Shown: positions 63,157 through 64,000 of the stretch, one piece after another
Layout of the letters: every line of letters begins with the position of its first letter
How positions within the stretch are numbered: the stretch's first letter is position 1
DNA from: Planctomycetota bacterium
Lineage (GTDB): Bacteria; Planctomycetota; UBA1135
DNA: 64,000 nucleotides
NCBI GenBank assembly: GCA_002705055.1
Contig: PAHY01000063.1
Coordinates: 106,631 to 170,630 of the forward strand
Direction of reading: 5' to 3'
The notes under the pieces: generated by a model
The model's input: only the letters and a program-made list of their open reading frames with translations
What the model was told of the DNA's origin: nothing
Database searches by the model: none
Translations under genes and position numbers: made by a program

Positions 63157-64000
63157 CTAGTCCTCTTCTCTGCCATCCGGATGACAGCTGTAACAGGCCG
63201 GCGTCGACCAGACGTAGCCGCCGACCTCATCGTGCTTGTCCGCCATCCGCGACTGCCGGTGCTCGTGGCAATGCGTACACGAGAAGGACGCCGAGCCCGG
63301 AGTCAGGTGACAGTCTGCACAGTCAAAGCCGCGGTGCGCCCCGCTCGTGATCGGGAAATCGTGGTCGAAGTCCGCGCCGTCCCAGGTGTTGGTGTTGTGG
63401 CAGATCTGGCACTCGGTGGGGAATCCCAGGCCGACGTGATCGGGGTCGTTCGCGCCCTGATAGTCCGCGAGATGGCAGTCCACGCAGCCATCGGTGATGC
63501 CCGCATGGTTGAATCCGCCGCCGAACCACGATTTGGTGTTGTGGCAGCTCTCGCAGTCAAGCGGGAAGTTCTGGGCGACGTGATCCGGGTCCGTCGTGCT
63601 CTGATAATCAGGCAGGTGACAGTCCACGCAGCCGTCGCTGATCCCGGCGTGCGAGAAGTTGGCCGGAATCCACGCAGAGGTCGAGTGACAGTCGTCACAG
63701 CGCAACGGGAAGTTGAGCGCGACGTGATCCGGGTCGGTCGTCGCCTGGTAGGCGTCCAGGTGGCAGTCCGCGCAGTCCTGCGGCGTCCCAGCGAAGACCC
63801 CGCCGACGTGACAGGCCTCGCAGTTGGCGGTCGCATGCGCGCCGGTCAGCGGGAAACCTACGTGACGGAAGCCCGCCCCGCCCCACACCGTCGGGCGGTG
63901 GCAGTCCTGGCAGTTGTCGACCCAGCCCTGAGCGAGGTGATCCGGCGAGGTCGCCCGGGCGAGCTCGGCGCTATGGCAGCTGATGCACTCGGGCGAGAGC
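63157..64000 (-). CDS. Multiheme c-type cytochrome (C-terminal 280 residues)
   Basis: The N-terminus lies beyond the right edge. The visible part holds twelve CxxCH haem-binding motifs: CISCH, CQDCH, CEACH, CADCH, CDDCH, CVDCH, CESCH, CVDCH, CQICH, CADCH, CTHCH and CYSCH. The middle is a 48-residue repeat (DPDHVA...CxxCH...GCVDCHL..YQ) present about three times. Abundant His residues can give bis-His haem ligation. It should carry electrons in the periplasm or outer membrane. A GTG inside the frame at 63888 is not the start because coding sequence with two more haem motifs precedes it. Confidence 0.92.
   Translation of the reverse strand, partial: LSPECISCHSAELARATSPDHLAQGWVDNCQDCHRPTVWGGAGFRHVGFPLTGAHATANCEACHVGGVFAGTPQDCADCHLDAYQATTDPDHVALNFPLRCDDCHSTSAWIPANFSHAGISDGCVDCHLPDYQSTTDPDHVAQNFPLDCESCHNTKSWFGGGFNHAGITDGCVDCHLADYQGANDPDHVGLGFPTECQICHNTNTWDGADFDHDFPITSGAHRGFDCADCHLTPGSASFSCTHCHEHRQSRMADKHDEVGGYVWSTPACYSCHPDGREED
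63420..63840 (-). repeat. 144-base tandem repeats in the multiheme cytochrome gene
   Basis: The block GACGTGATC recurs at 63433, 63577 and 63721 (plus-strand coordinates), exactly 144 bases (48 codons) apart. Each unit encodes two CxxCH motifs. The units are diverged, so expansion is not very recent. Confidence 0.8.

Noticed and set aside
63420..63840. CRISPR array or other repeat element
   Set aside because: The 144-base units are in frame and encode haem motifs; they are diverged and have no spacer structure.
63157..63888. Multiheme cytochrome starting at the internal GTG (63888)
   Set aside because: The frame continues upstream with two more CxxCH motifs to the window edge.

Overview
The window reads as one gene-dense stretch of a high-GC, diderm (Gram-negative type) bacterial chromosome: many lipoproteins with lipoboxes, an RND efflux pump, exported beta-propeller and beta-sandwich proteins, a multiheme cytochrome c, and ordinary core genes (galE, aroA, purC, mnmG, tig, clpP, clpX, rlmN, rnpA, yidD, trpS, thiC). 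The mix of DUF1570-type giant proteins, FG-GAP/VCBS proteins and large exported carboxypeptidase-regulatory-like proteins suggests a Planctomycetota-like lineage; that is inference, not proof. No rRNA, tRNA, CRISPR, integrase or insertion sequence was seen. No intergenic gap exceeds about 250 bases.

Layout. 1-6.6 kb: galE, an M28 peptidase and an S13-like carboxypeptidase (cut by the edge) form a minus-strand operon; then aroA and purC back to back. 6.6-13.6 kb: an acyltransferase, a secreted archaemetzincin-like protein, a SurA-N-like lipoprotein, mnmG and two exported repeat/lipoproteins. 13.6-18 kb: RND pump and adaptor. 18-28.8 kb: tig-clpP, a terminator, clpX, a secreted M1-like protein, a DHH phosphoesterase, rlmN and a 1216-residue DUF1570 fusion. 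28.8-36.1 kb: an arylsulfotransferase-like propeller, lysine aminotransferase with an ALDH-like remnant, rnpA-yidD, two YcxB-like membrane proteins and trpS. 36.2-47.1 kb: an FG-GAP protein of lower GC, OsmC and cupin, two YbjQ proteins with an M48 peptidase, a NahK-like kinase, two PH-domain membrane proteins, a GNAT-DUF6624 fusion and a sirtuin without zinc cysteines. 47.2-62.7 kb: two clusters of exported beta-rich proteins flanking thiC with its TPP riboswitch. 62.6-64 kb: a DUF4442 protein and a multiheme cytochrome running off the edge.

Most notable find: two genes with an in-frame TGA that looks like selenocysteine. One is an exported thioredoxin-fold protein with a UxxC motif (TGA at 49965-49967); the other is an exported FG-GAP/VCBS protein with a Trp-Sec-Cys motif (TGA at 53547-53545, minus strand). 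Each TGA is followed at the right distance by a hairpin with bacterial SECIS character. The two genes lie about 1.5 kb apart, one in an operon with the large exported proteins.

Gene expression signals are also distinctive. About twenty transcription units have a TANNNT-like hexamer (most often TAGAAT or a close variant) only 6-10 bases before the start codon and no Shine-Dalgarno sequence, as expected for leaderless mRNAs. Tandem genes almost always overlap by NTGA (ATGA, GTGA, TTGA and probably CTGA), and four of eight convergent gene pairs share a single CTAG as both stop codons.
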